This document shows, piece by piece, positions 27,209 through 34,707 of a stretch of DNA of 64,000 nucleotides. Position numbers and translations under genes: made by a program. Under the pieces are notes generated by a model. It did not search any database and was not told where the DNA came from. It saw only the letters and a list, made by a program, of their open reading frames with translations. The stretch is taken from assembly GCF_002018875.1 (NCBI RefSeq), contig NZ_MVOL01000010.1:186001-250000 (forward strand), in the 5' to 3' direction. Source of the stretch: Pseudomonas sp. MF4836 (GTDB lineage: Bacteria > Pseudomonadota > Gammaproteobacteria > Pseudomonadales > Pseudomonadaceae). Position 1 is the first letter of the stretch. Each line of letters opens with the position of its first letter.

Positions 27209-28138
27209 ATGATCCAGAGCTACCGCTTGGCCCAGGGGCGCCTGCTGCCGGTGCAGCGGCTGGACGCCGAAGTGATGTTGTTCTGCAACCCCGACCTGGG
27301 GGAGCGCGACCTGCTGCACAGCGCGTTCAAGCTCGATGAGCATGCCCTGGCCTCCGCCCTGGACCCGGACGAGGTGTCGCGCATCGAGTTTCATCCCGAC
27401 AACCTGTTCCTGATCTGGAAGCGCCCGGAAAACTACTCCGGCGGCGGCAGCCTGGCGTTCGAGGTGTCGTCCTGCGGGTTGCTGTTTTCGCCGGATCGCC
27501 TGCTGGTGATCGCCACCGACGACGGCCAACTCGACGGCCTGGGCCAGCGCCAGGCCCTACACACGCCGTTGGATGTACTGCTGGACCTGCTGCTGGGCAA
27601 TATTCACCACTACCTGGGGCACCTGAAGGTGATCAAGATGGTCGCCCGGGAGTTGCAGCAGCAGTTCAACGCCTCCATGGAAAACCGCCACCTGGTGCAG
27701 ATGTTCAACCTCAGCGAGAGCCTGATCTATTACATCAATGCGATTCACAGCAACGGTGCGGTCCTGACCCGGTTGCGCAACCATGCCGAGAAGGAGCATT
27801 TCAGCCCGCAGGCGGTGGGCCTGATCGACGATCTGATCATCGAAAACAACCAGTGCTACAAGCAGGCGGAGATCTACTCCACGGTGTTCTCCGGGCTGAT
27901 CGATGCCCGCGGCAACCTGATGAACAACAACATGAACAGCCTGTTGCGCAAGCTGACGCTGATCAACGTGGTGTTTCTGCCGCTCAACCTGCTGGCCAGC
28001 ATCGGCGGCATGTCGGAGTTCAGCATGATGACGGCCGGCACGCCCTGGTGGGTGTCGTACCCGTTGTTTCTCAGCGCCATGGGCCTGGGGGCGGGGGCCA
28101 TGGTGCTGGGGCTGAAGCGGCTGGCGAAAAGCCCTTGA
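27209..28138 (+). CDS. CorA-family divalent cation transporter with GMS motif
   Basis: A 309-residue 2-TM-GxN protein. The large N-terminal cytoplasmic domain and long helix (ending NMNSLLRKLTLINVVFLPLNLLASI) precede TM1 and the pore-mouth motif. That motif reads GGMSEFSMM rather than the invariant GMN of CorA/ZntB. TM2 is SYPLFLSAMGLGAGAMVLGL with a short basic tail. Transport of Mg, Zn or another ion is therefore uncertain. ATG 27209 lies ten bases after the ATP-grasp stop, so they are cotranscribed. Ligase activity is metal-ATP dependent, but whether that is the link is speculation. Confidence 0.88.
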   Translation: MIQSYRLAQGRLLPVQRLDAEVMLFCNPDLGERDLLHSAFKLDEHALASALDPDEVSRIEFHPDNLFLIWKRPENYSGGGSLAFEVSSCGLLFSPDRLLVIATDDGQLDGLGQRQALHTPLDVLLDLLLGNIHHYLGHLKVIKMVARELQQQFNASMENRHLVQMFNLSESLIYYINAIHSNGAVLTRLRNHAEKEHFSPQAVGLIDDLIIENNQCYKQAEIYSTVFSGLIDARGNLMNNNMNSLLRKLTLINVVFLPLNLLASIGGMSEFSMMTAGTPWWVSYPLFLSAMGLGAGAMVLGLKRLAKSP

Positions 28139-28232
28139 GCATGGATCTATCCAGGGGTTACTTCAGATAAAGCGCGGCTTGGTGGCGAAATGTCCATTGA
28201 CGGGTCAGCCTTTTGCCGGGTAATTTCCGTGC

Positions 28233-28301
28233 ATGACTTCCCCAGCATTCCGTTCCCAGCCAAGCATTATTACCGCCATTCCTTATTGGCGGGCTTGCTG
28301 A
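28233..28301 (+). CDS. Putative leader peptide with Ile/Thr codons
   Basis: A 22-codon reading frame MTSPAFRSQPS-IITAI-PYWRAC ends at TGA 28299-28301. It has three Ile codons (ATT ATT at 28266-28271 and ATT at 28278-28280) with Thr ACC between, directly over strand 1 of the attenuator. The ribosome binding site is not obvious. Isoleucine is the end product of the pathway that threonine dehydratase begins, so Ile-tRNA starvation would stall a ribosome here. Confidence 0.6.
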   Translation: MTSPAFRSQPSIITAIPYWRAC

Positions 28302-28337
28302 CGACTGCACCCAACCCGCCCTGGAGGCGGGTTTTTT
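28273..28337 (+). promoter_or_regulatory. Transcription attenuator before the threonine dehydratase gene
   Basis: Three alternative pairings are visible. Strand 1/2 is CCGCCA (28273-28278) with TGGCGG (28287-28292). Strand 2/3, the antiterminator, is GGCGGG (28288-28293) with CCCGCC (28315-28320). Strand 3/4, the terminator, is AACCCGCC (28313-28320) with GGCGGGTT (28326-28333) followed by TTTT. Stalling on the leader Ile codons would mask strand 1, favour 2/3 and allow readthrough. The architecture is seen directly; function is inferred. Confidence 0.7.
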
Positions 28338-28380
28338 CTCTCTGTCTTCCGGGCTTCGAACACCACCCAGGAGACCTCCC

Positions 28381-29406
28381 ATGACCCGCGCCAACCGCCA
28401 GGACCCGCAACTCGGGCTGCTTGAAGGCTATGTGAAGAAAATCCTCGCGGCGCCGGTCTATGACCTGGCGGTGCGCACGCCGCTGCAATTGGCGCCGGCC
28501 CTATCCCAAGCACTGGGCAATCAGATCCTGCTCAAGCGCGAAGACCTGCAACCGACCTTTTCCTTCAAGATTCGCGGCGCCTACAACAAGTTGTCACAGC
28601 TCAGCGAGGCGCAGCGTCAGCGTGGGGTGATTACCGCCTCGGCGGGCAATCACGCCCAGGGTGTAGCCCTGGCGGCGCGGGAGCTGGGTATCGAGGCAAC
28701 CATCGTCATGCCCACCCACACCCCGGAGCTGAAGGTGATCGGGGTGCGCAGCCGTGGGGCCGAGGCGGTGCTGCACGGGCCGAGCTTTCCGTTTGCCCTG
28801 GCCTACGCCCTGGAGCTTGCGGCGCAGACCGGGCGCACCTTTGTCTCACCGTTCGACGACCCGGATGTGATCGCCGGGCAGGGCACCGTGGGCATGGAGA
28901 TCCTGCGCCAGCAGCCCGGGGCGCTGGATGCGATCTTTGTACCGGTGGGTGGGGGCGGGTTGATCGCCGGGATTGCCGCCTACGTCAAGTACCTGCGCCC
29001 TGAGGTGCGCATCGTGGGCGTGGAGTCCGAGCACTCCAATTGCTTGCAAATGGCGCTCAAGGCCGGGGAGCGGGTGGTTCTGCCCAGCGTCGGTACCTTC
29101 GCCGATGGGGTCGCGGTGGCCCAGGTCGGCGCCCATGGGTTCGAGATCTGCCGCCACTATGTGGATGAGGTCTTGACCGTGAGCAATGATGAACTCTGCG
29201 CCGCAATCAAGGACATCTACGACGATACCCGCTCGATCACCGAACCTTCTGGCGCCCTGGCCGTGGCCGGGATCAAGCGCTACGTGGCGCAGCGGCAAGT
29301 GCGCGGGCAAACCCTGGTCGCCATCGACTCGGGGGCCAATATCAACTTCGACAGCCTGGGCGGCATTGCCCAGCGCGTGGCCCTGGGCAATGCCGTACCG
29401 GCCTGA
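28381..29406 (+). CDS. Threonine ammonia-lyase without ACT domain
   Basis: A 341-residue PLP enzyme converting L-threonine to 2-oxobutyrate and ammonia, the first step to isoleucine. The PLP lysine is K63 in SFKIRGAYNK. The glycine loop VPVGGGGLIAGIAAY (near 184-198) and ITASAGNHAQG are intact. Biosynthetic IlvA has about 500 residues with two ACT-like domains for isoleucine feedback. Here the protein ends right after the catalytic domain (ANINFDSLGGIAQRVALGN), although the N-terminus (YVKKILAAPVYDLAVRTPL) is of IlvA type. Allosteric control is therefore probably absent; the attenuator upstream may replace it. It could be a second, dedicated copy beside a full IlvA elsewhere. Confidence 0.9.
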   Translation: MTRANRQDPQLGLLEGYVKKILAAPVYDLAVRTPLQLAPALSQALGNQILLKREDLQPTFSFKIRGAYNKLSQLSEAQRQRGVITASAGNHAQGVALAARELGIEATIVMPTHTPELKVIGVRSRGAEAVLHGPSFPFALAYALELAAQTGRTFVSPFDDPDVIAGQGTVGMEILRQQPGALDAIFVPVGGGGLIAGIAAYVKYLRPEVRIVGVESEHSNCLQMALKAGERVVLPSVGTFADGVAVAQVGAHGFEICRHYVDEVLTVSNDELCAAIKDIYDDTRSITEPSGALAVAGIKRYVAQRQVRGQTLVAIDSGANINFDSLGGIAQRVALGNAVPA

Positions 29407-29712
29407 TCAGGCCAGCAACGGACGCATGAAGCTGCGTTCGTAGCTGAGGATGAATTTCTTCTCCAGCAGCGAATCCACCAGGGCCACGCTTTGCGGGTCG
29501 GTGAGGGCGATATGGCGGTAGCTTTCGTAGTCGGCCAGGGATGGGAAGCTGAACAGGCAGTAGGCGATATTGCTGGCGCCTTCGGACGGCAGGAAATAGC
29601 CGTGGTGGGTGCCACCGAGGCGCTCGACCACCTCGATCCAGGTCTTGGCGTAGGCCTCGAATTCGGCGAGTTGGTAAGGGTCGATCACGTATTTGACATG
29701 GCAGGTAATCAT
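29407..29712 (-). CDS. NIPSNAP-family protein
   Basis: A 101-residue ferredoxin-fold alpha/beta-barrel dimer protein of the NIPSNAP type. Family features are ITCHVKYVIDPYQLAEFEAYAKTWI, GTHHGYFLPSEG and the terminal ILSYERSFMRPLL. No catalytic function is established. The ATG at 29712 has AAGGA nine bases upstream; TTG 29721 is an alternative. Its stop abuts the threonine dehydratase stop (convergent, no spacing). Confidence 0.88.
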   Translation of the reverse strand: MITCHVKYVIDPYQLAEFEAYAKTWIEVVERLGGTHHGYFLPSEGASNIAYCLFSFPSLADYESYRHIALTDPQSVALVDSLLEKKFILSYERSFMRPLLA

Positions 29713-29780
29713 GTTCGGCAATCCTTGGAATTCGACGAGGACCTGAATCGGTCAGGGGTGATGCAGCGCCGGCAGCCGAC

Positions 29781-30266
29781 TTACTCGACGCGGGCGCTGT
29801 CGATTTTTTTCCCGGCGCTCCAGATCCGGTAGCGCACTTCGACGTCCTTGGGGGCGTAGATCACGATGGGCAGCTTGCTGTTGTAGCGCAGCATGAAACC
29901 GTCACCGATCACCGGGACGAACGCGCGATGGCTCTTGCCATCGGGGCAGGCCATCAGGGTGGTCATGGGCCCCGTCACCTGCTCCAGGCGGTAGTACGAA
30001 TAGCCCCAGCCCTCGAGGGTTTGCTCCTGCAGGTTGCCGCCCAGGCGTTGCTGGTTGCAATCCACGGTCAGGGTCTTGCCCGCCAGGATCTCGACCTTGT
30101 AGTCCTGTTCCTGGGTTTTTTTCTGAAGCTGGATGACTTGCCGGTTGAAGCCGGATTCGGCCTTGGGGTAGGGGGCAACGTCTTCAAGTTTGGCGGCGTT
30201 CGCCGTTGAGGAAATACCCCACAGCAACAGGGCAATGCCGGCGGAATGGATGGATGTCGAGCGCAT
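29781..30266 (-). CDS. eco: Ecotin, periplasmic serine-protease inhibitor
   Basis: A 161-residue exported dimeric inhibitor of trypsin-fold proteases such as neutrophil elastase. Signal peptide cleavage after ANA (residue 24) gives a mature protein starting near [19 protein letters not shown]. The canonical segments [32 protein letters not shown] and [15 protein letters not shown] are all present, with C70-C107 as the expected disulfide. The reactive loop reads TTLM (102-105), so P1 appears to be Leu104 instead of Met as in E. coli. A perfect AAGGAGG precedes ATG 30266. Confidence 0.96.
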   Translation of the reverse strand: MRSTSIHSAGIALLLWGISSTANAAKLEDVAPYPKAESGFNRQVIQLQKKTQEQDYKVEILAGKTLTVDCNQQRLGGNLQEQTLEGWGYSYYRLEQVTGPMTTLMACPDGKSHRAFVPVIGDGFMLRYNSKLPIVIYAPKDVEVRYRIWSAGKKIDSARVE

Positions 30267-30785
30267 GACGCCTCCTTGCGGATAAAAAGAAAGACCCACT
30301 CATTTGCGTGGATCAGGGCCGGGGCCCGGGTCGGGCATTCTTACCGCCTGCGCTGGGTCAATGCAAACCGTCCGTCTGCGGTCTGGCAATTTGCAGGGCG
30401 CAATGCGGCCTTTGTTGCAGATTGCATGATGTCGGAATGACATTTATGGCCCAAGCCCTTGATTGTCCTAGGCATGCCCGGTGGTCGCCATGGGCATGTT
30501 CTGTGCTTCTCATACCCTCAAGCCTGATCTCTTTGTCACACCCGGAAACAGCCTGTGGCGGGGCCATCCCTCCAAATGGATCGATGCCTGCAATCTTGGG
30601 TAAAAAGCTTGGAGCTCAGAGCTAAATAGAATTTAGCGGGAGCGGGAAAGCGGCCTAGTCTAGGAGTTGGTCCTGTCTTCATGGAAGGTCAAGGCACGGC
30701 CCGGATCGCACCCGAACACGGAAGTCACTGCAGCCCTGCTGTTTTGTCCATTGATTGGCAGTCTCAAATAAAGGAGAGAGTCGCC
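30267..30785. other. Intergenic region between eco and the DUF1652 gene
   Basis: About 520 bases without a supported gene. It must hold the divergent promoters of eco and the DUF1652 gene. I see no clear hairpin, repeat or small reading frame with a ribosome binding site. Confidence 0.5.
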
Positions 30786-31055
30786 ATGTTTTTATCTGCC
30801 CTGGAACTACGCAACATTATTGAAAGCAGTTTTCTGCCCAAACGCTGCCAATGCACCTTGAGCCCGGACTTGTCCATGACGGTGAAAGTCTTTGGCGACC
30901 ATGAAACCGACCGCGTGGACCTGGTCGTGACCGGCATCGATGCCTCGGGCCTCAATGGTTGCCGGGAAATCAACGAGCTGATCGCCGAATTGCGCTATGA
31001 CCTGGCCCACAATCCAGGTCAGCAGAGCCTGCCCCAACGAGCCCGTGCCTACTAG
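30786..31055 (+). CDS. DUF1652 family protein
   Basis: An 89-residue soluble protein of the Pseudomonas-restricted DUF1652 family: LELRNIIESSFLPKRCQCTLSPDLSMTVKVF, then VDLVVTGIDASGLNGCREINELIAELRYDL. Function unknown. AAGGAGAG upstream fixes ATG 30786; the frame reaches back to 30681 without another site. It is monocistronic. Confidence 0.88.
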   Translation: MFLSALELRNIIESSFLPKRCQCTLSPDLSMTVKVFGDHETDRVDLVVTGIDASGLNGCREINELIAELRYDLAHNPGQQSLPQRARAY

Positions 31056-31356
31056 TCAAGCAGTGGGGCACCGGGGTTTGTCACCATACGCCTGGCTTGG
31101 GTGAACCCCAGGCCCGGGCTGGTTTTTTGCCATGCAATGCGGCGCCGAGCCGGTTTCCCGGTCAGGCGCTGCGTTCAGGTCATTTCCCTTATTTCATTCA
31201 GCCGATTCGATAGCGCCCAAGGTGAAGCCGCGCCTCAGGGTATTTCGTGGGCGCATCTGATAACGCCCGGCGAACGGGGCCGGGAGGCAGCGACTGAATC
31301 AGGCGCTGTGGCCGGGGTCAGGTGGCAGGGTTGCTGCGCCTGACCCCGGGGCTGTT
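31056..31356. other. Intergenic region with two hairpins
   Basis: GCCTGG/CCAGGC (31090-31113) with T6 at 31123-31128 may terminate the DUF1652 transcript, though the T-run is ten bases from the stem. A perfect 11-bp inverted repeat CCGGGGTCAGG (31312-31322) / CCTGACCCCGG (31339-31349) lies just after the DUF2790 stop and may protect or end that transcript; it has no T-tract. Confidence 0.45.
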
Positions 31357-31620
31357 TCAGTTCTGATCGCTGCAGGCTTCGGACAGTTTGCTGTAGCTGA
31401 TGTCTTCAAGCTTGCCGGCGTTGTCGATGAACTTCATGTCAGCCGTCACCACCTTGCATTCCAGGGTTGTAGGCTCGGTCATCGACACCACTTTGGCCAC
31501 GTGCAAGGGCATGCCGTAGTGATAGGGCACGGGGTGTGTGGTGGTGGTATCGGCCTGGGCCAGCCCGGTAACGCCAGTCAGGGCCAGGGCTGCGCCGATC
31601 AACAGGATGCGCGCGTTCAT
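31357..31620 (-). CDS. DUF2790 small periplasmic protein
   Basis: An 87-residue exported protein with signal peptide (cleavage after AQA, about residue 23). The mature domain reads HYGMPLHVAKVVSMTEPTTLECKVVTADMKFIDNAGKLEDISY, the DUF2790 pattern seen almost only in Pseudomonas, with two Cys residues. Members are often induced by metals or by two-component systems; no function is proven. GGAG precedes the ATG. An 11-bp inverted repeat follows the stop. Confidence 0.9.
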   Translation of the reverse strand: MNARILLIGAALALTGVTGLAQADTTTTHPVPYHYGMPLHVAKVVSMTEPTTLECKVVTADMKFIDNAGKLEDISYSKLSEACSDQN

Positions 31621-31708
31621 AATGAATCTCCGATGCAGACATTAGGTCGCTCAGCGCCGGATGGCCGCTGAACCTGCCGCGGAGGGCATCAGAAGTATCT
31701 GAGCTAGC

Positions 31709-31733
31709 GCGGTCCAGTACAGCTTTGGACCGC
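31709..31733. repeat. Short perfect inverted repeat
   Basis: GCGGTCCA and TGGACCGC around a 9-base spacer, between the DUF2790 start and the end of the epimerase-like gene. It could be an operator for the DUF2790 gene or a weak terminator of the epimerase-like gene; no T-tract follows on either strand. Confidence 0.5.
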
Positions 31734-31785
31734 GGGATTAACCAATGATTAAGTAGGGAGCTAAGCAGTTGTAGAAAAAAGCCAA

Positions 31786-32799
31786 TCAGTATTCGCGGCC
31801 TTGGGGTTGCGGACTCTGCCCCGAGAGCTCCAGTGCCGGCGCCGGCGGCACACAGCCGGGCCGGTAATAGGCGTGAAACCACTCGACGAAATGTCCCAGC
31901 CCCTGGGCCAGCGGCGTCTGTGGTCCGAACCCGGTGAGGTTTTCCAGGGCGCTGATGGGTTCCGGCCCTGGGGGCAGGTCATTACCCGGCAAGCTCAGGT
32001 ATTCAAAGCGGGCCTTGCGGCCCAGCAACTGTTCCAGGGTGGCCACGTAATCCTTGAGTTGCACCAGGCGCTGCCCACCGATATTGAACAGGCGCCGGGG
32101 CAGGGTGCTGTCGAGCCAGGCCGGCGATTCGTCCTGCAGTTGGGTGTGGCCCGAGGGCGGCTTGTGCAGCAGGCGGACCAGGGAGTGGACCACATCGTCG
32201 ATGTAACTGAAGTCGCGCTGATGCAGGCCGTGGTTGAACAGTTTCAGCGGCAACTCCTCGCAAATCGCCCGCGCGAACAGATGGGGCGCCATGTCTGGCC
32301 GCCCCCAGGGTCCATACACCGTCAGAAAGCGCAGCGCGGTGGACGGTATACCTTGCAGGCGGCCGTCACTGTCCACCTGCAAGGCACTGCCTGCTTTGCA
32401 GGTGCAATGGCTTTCGGGAGCGGCGTAGATCAGGTGTTCAACGGTATGACGTTGGCAGGGGGCCAGGATCGGCTGCAAACCCGCTTGGCTGCAATCAGGC
32501 TGCCCATGGGCGTTCGCTTGGGTACAGCGTCCACCGGGCTGAGTGGCAAGGTGGATCACCACCTGCGGGCGGACTTCGGCAAATAGCCGCCCCAGGGCCG
32601 GAGCGTCGTTCAGGTCCAGCTGTCGTAGGGGGAATTGGCCCACCTGCTCGGCGACCCAACGCACCCGGTCCTGCTTGAGCTGCGGGTCGTAATGGGCATT
32701 GAAGTTATCCAACCCGGTCACCTGATGCCCATCCTTGAGCAGACGCAGTGCCGTATGGGCGCCAATGAACCCGGCTGCCCCGGTGATGAGTATGTTCAT
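31786..32799 (-). CDS. NAD-dependent epimerase-like protein lacking the catalytic YxxxK
   Basis: A 337-residue extended-SDR protein most like UDP-glucuronate 4-epimerases. The NAD motif TGAAGFIGAH (6-15) and downstream landmarks GIPSTALRFLTVYGPWGRPDMAPHLFARAI and RDFSYIDDVV are well kept. The segment between them is abnormal. HLAAQAGVR is replaced by HLATQPGGR, the SSSSVYG stretch by AAPESHCTC, and the region that should carry YxxxK (YAATKKANE) is absent, with roughly 20-25 residues missing. The frame is open throughout. It is either catalytically dead with a retained binding role, or decaying. A proline-rich tail of about 20 residues extends the C-terminus. Confidence 0.8.
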   Translation of the reverse strand: MNILITGAAGFIGAHTALRLLKDGHQVTGLDNFNAHYDPQLKQDRVRWVAEQVGQFPLRQLDLNDAPALGRLFAEVRPQVVIHLATQPGGRCTQANAHGQPDCSQAGLQPILAPCQRHTVEHLIYAAPESHCTCKAGSALQVDSDGRLQGIPSTALRFLTVYGPWGRPDMAPHLFARAICEELPLKLFNHGLHQRDFSYIDDVVHSLVRLLHKPPSGHTQLQDESPAWLDSTLPRRLFNIGGQRLVQLKDYVATLEQLLGRKARFEYLSLPGNDLPPGPEPISALENLTGFGPQTPLAQGLGHFVEWFHAYYRPGCVPPAPALELSGQSPQPQGREY

Positions 32800-33394
32800 G
32801 TGTGGCAGCCCCCGTGTTGCGCGACCCCTGAAAGAACGGACGGTGCGCGAGCATACGGCTTGCCTGCAGGATTGCCGGCTAAAGCTCTGATATCCAAGGG
32901 AACGACCTCGTCCGTGATGAGCATGATGGGGGTTATTGGCCAGACAGCTGGCGCACGCCGAAAAAACAGCCTTTCCGTATTTTTGACGCTATCACATGCT
33001 AAAGACGGTTAATTGACGCGAAGCCGTGTTGTATAAATGACGAGGGTGTAATAAATAAAAAACTAATTCAATATTTACCTTAACTATCAATTAGTTGAAG
33101 TGATTTTCTAATCTGATGTATGACTAAGAGAAAGCTGCATCTCCTGTAGGAGAATGCCGACGAGCGGTCATGAATTCGGATCCAAACTTCATGTTGTTTC
33201 TCCGTACCGACCCTGGCTACCCGCTGAACCGGGCGACACCGTCAGACTAAGGTCGGGTTTGGTGTCATAAAGCCATCTGCGATGATTGCCGCTCCTCATT
33301 GATTCAATCAATTTTGCCCCTACATCCGAATTTGTCGGGTGGATGGGGTCGCTTGTTTTTATCGCTGTATCGATTGGCTGTTGGAGTTTTTTTC
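32800..33394. other. AT-rich regulatory region upstream of the porin gene
   Basis: Almost 600 bases without a supported gene. 33030-33125 is strikingly AT-rich. It contains the perfect inverted repeat AACTAATT (33061-33068) / AATTAGTT (33089-33096), a hairpin GCAT-CTCC/GGAG-A-ATGC (33137-33157), and the interlocked pairings at 33207-33266 described separately. It likely holds the porin promoter and 5' leader. Confidence 0.5.
33207..33266 (+). ncRNA. Possible pseudoknotted RNA element in the porin leader
   Basis: CCGACC (33207-33212) can pair with GGTCGG (33251-33256). GACACC (33235-33240) can pair with GGTGTC (33261-33266). CCCG/CGGG (33220-33223/33230-33233) nests within. The A-B-A'-B' order is that of a pseudoknot or of two exclusive folds. 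It matches no riboswitch class I recognise. Confidence 0.25.
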
Positions 33395-34696
33395 ATGTGC
33401 TGCCCATTTTCTTTGTCCCCTGCGCGCCCGGTCCTGGGCTTCGGCGCTGCCTTGCTCTGCGCCGGTTTTGCCGGCCCGGTGCGGGCTGAAGGTTTTTTCG
33501 AAGACAGCAGCGCGCGGCTGGAGTCACGCACGGTGTACTTCAACCGTGATTTTCGTGACGGCCATACCAGTGCCGCACAAGGGGCCTCCAAGCGTGAGGA
33601 GTCGGCCCAGGGTTTTATCCTCAATCTGCAATCGGGGTACACCCGGGGCACCTTTGGCTTTGGCCTCGATGCGCTGGGCATGCTCGGGCTCAAGCTCGAT
33701 TCCAGCCCGGGTCGCAGCAACAGCGGGCTGTTGCCGTCCCACGGCCAGGACCCCAGGGGTTCCGAGGATCAATACGCCAAGCTGGGCCTGACGGCCAAGG
33801 TGCGCTTCTCCCGCAGCGAGCTCAGATACGGCGCGTTGCTGCCGGACCTGCCATTGCTCAAGTACAACGACGGTCGCCTGTTGCCAACCCTGTTCAACGG
33901 AGCCCTGCTGACTTCCCGGGAGCTTCAGGACCTGACCTTTACCGCCGCCCGCCTGGATCGCTACACCGCCCGTGATTCCACCGATGCCCAGGACATCCGC
34001 GTGCATTGCAAGAACAAGCGCTATGCCTGCAACACCACGGCTGATCACTTCGACAGTTACGGGGTCGACTACCGCTTCAATGAGCGCCTGAGCGCCCAGT
34101 ACCACTACGCGCAGCTGGATGACGTCTATCGCCAGCACTTTATCGGCCTGCTGGCCAATCAGCCCCTGGGCAGCGGCGTACTCAAGGCCGACCTGCGCCT
34201 GTTCAAGAGTGCCGACAGCGGCGCCCAGCGTGCGGGCTCGATCGATAACCGCGCCCTGAGCGGCATGCTGGGCTACGCCATCAGCGGCCATACCTTCAGT
34301 GCCGGCTGGCAGCGCATGAATGGCGCCAACTCGATGCCGTATCTGGATGGCAGCAACCCGTACCTGGTGAACTACGTCCAGGTCAACGATTTCGCCGCCG
34401 CCCAGGAGCGTTCCTGGCAGTTGCGTTATGACTACGACTTCAAGGCCCTGGGCCTCAATGGCCTGAGCTTCCTCACCCGTTATGTCAACGGCGACCACAT
34501 CAACGTGCCGGGCAGCGCCCAGGCGGGTCGAGAGTGGGAGCGCGACAGCGAGCTCAAGTACGTGGTGCAGCAGGGCGATTTCAAGGGCCTGAACCTGCGC
34601 CTGCGCAATGCCACGTACCGCAGCAACTACGAGAAGTTTGCCCGGGATACCGACGAAACCCGGCTGATCCTGAGCTACAACTTCTCGATCCTGTAG
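33395..34696 (+). CDS. OprD-family outer-membrane porin
   Basis: A 433-residue 18-stranded porin precursor. Signal peptide ends near VRA (residue 31). The family opening GFFEDSSARLESRTVYFNRDF, QGFILNLQSGYTRGTFGFGLDALGMLG, GNxxPxxPLL-like PDLPLLKYNDGRLLPTLFNG and the C-terminal ...RLILSYNFSIL (final aromatic/aliphatic for assembly) are all typical. OprD porins pass amino acids, sugars or aromatic acids; its position convergent to the mtl operon does not prove sugar specificity. GGAG nine bases before ATG 33395 fixes the start; an earlier TTG at 33299 is unnecessary. Confidence 0.93.
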   Translation: MCCPFSLSPARPVLGFGAALLCAGFAGPVRAEGFFEDSSARLESRTVYFNRDFRDGHTSAAQGASKREESAQGFILNLQSGYTRGTFGFGLDALGMLGLKLDSSPGRSNSGLLPSHGQDPRGSEDQYAKLGLTAKVRFSRSELRYGALLPDLPLLKYNDGRLLPTLFNGALLTSRELQDLTFTAARLDRYTARDSTDAQDIRVHCKNKRYACNTTADHFDSYGVDYRFNERLSAQYHYAQLDDVYRQHFIGLLANQPLGSGVLKADLRLFKSADSGAQRAGSIDNRALSGMLGYAISGHTFSAGWQRMNGANSMPYLDGSNPYLVNYVQVNDFAAAQERSWQLRYDYDFKALGLNGLSFLTRYVNGDHINVPGSAQAGREWERDSELKYVVQQGDFKGLNLRLRNATYRSNYEKFARDTDETRLILSYNFSIL

Positions 34697-34707
34697 CCGC
34701 CCGAGTT

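Noticed and set aside
28190-28384. 64-codon plus-strand frame overlapping the attenuator
   Set aside because: It runs through the terminator hairpin, is out of frame with the Ile-containing leader and has no ribosome binding site.
31312-31349. Perfect 11-bp inverted repeat as an intrinsic terminator or REP element
   Set aside because: No T-tract on either strand, the loop is 16 bases, and the sequence does not match known Pseudomonas REP cores; kept only as part of an intergenic description.
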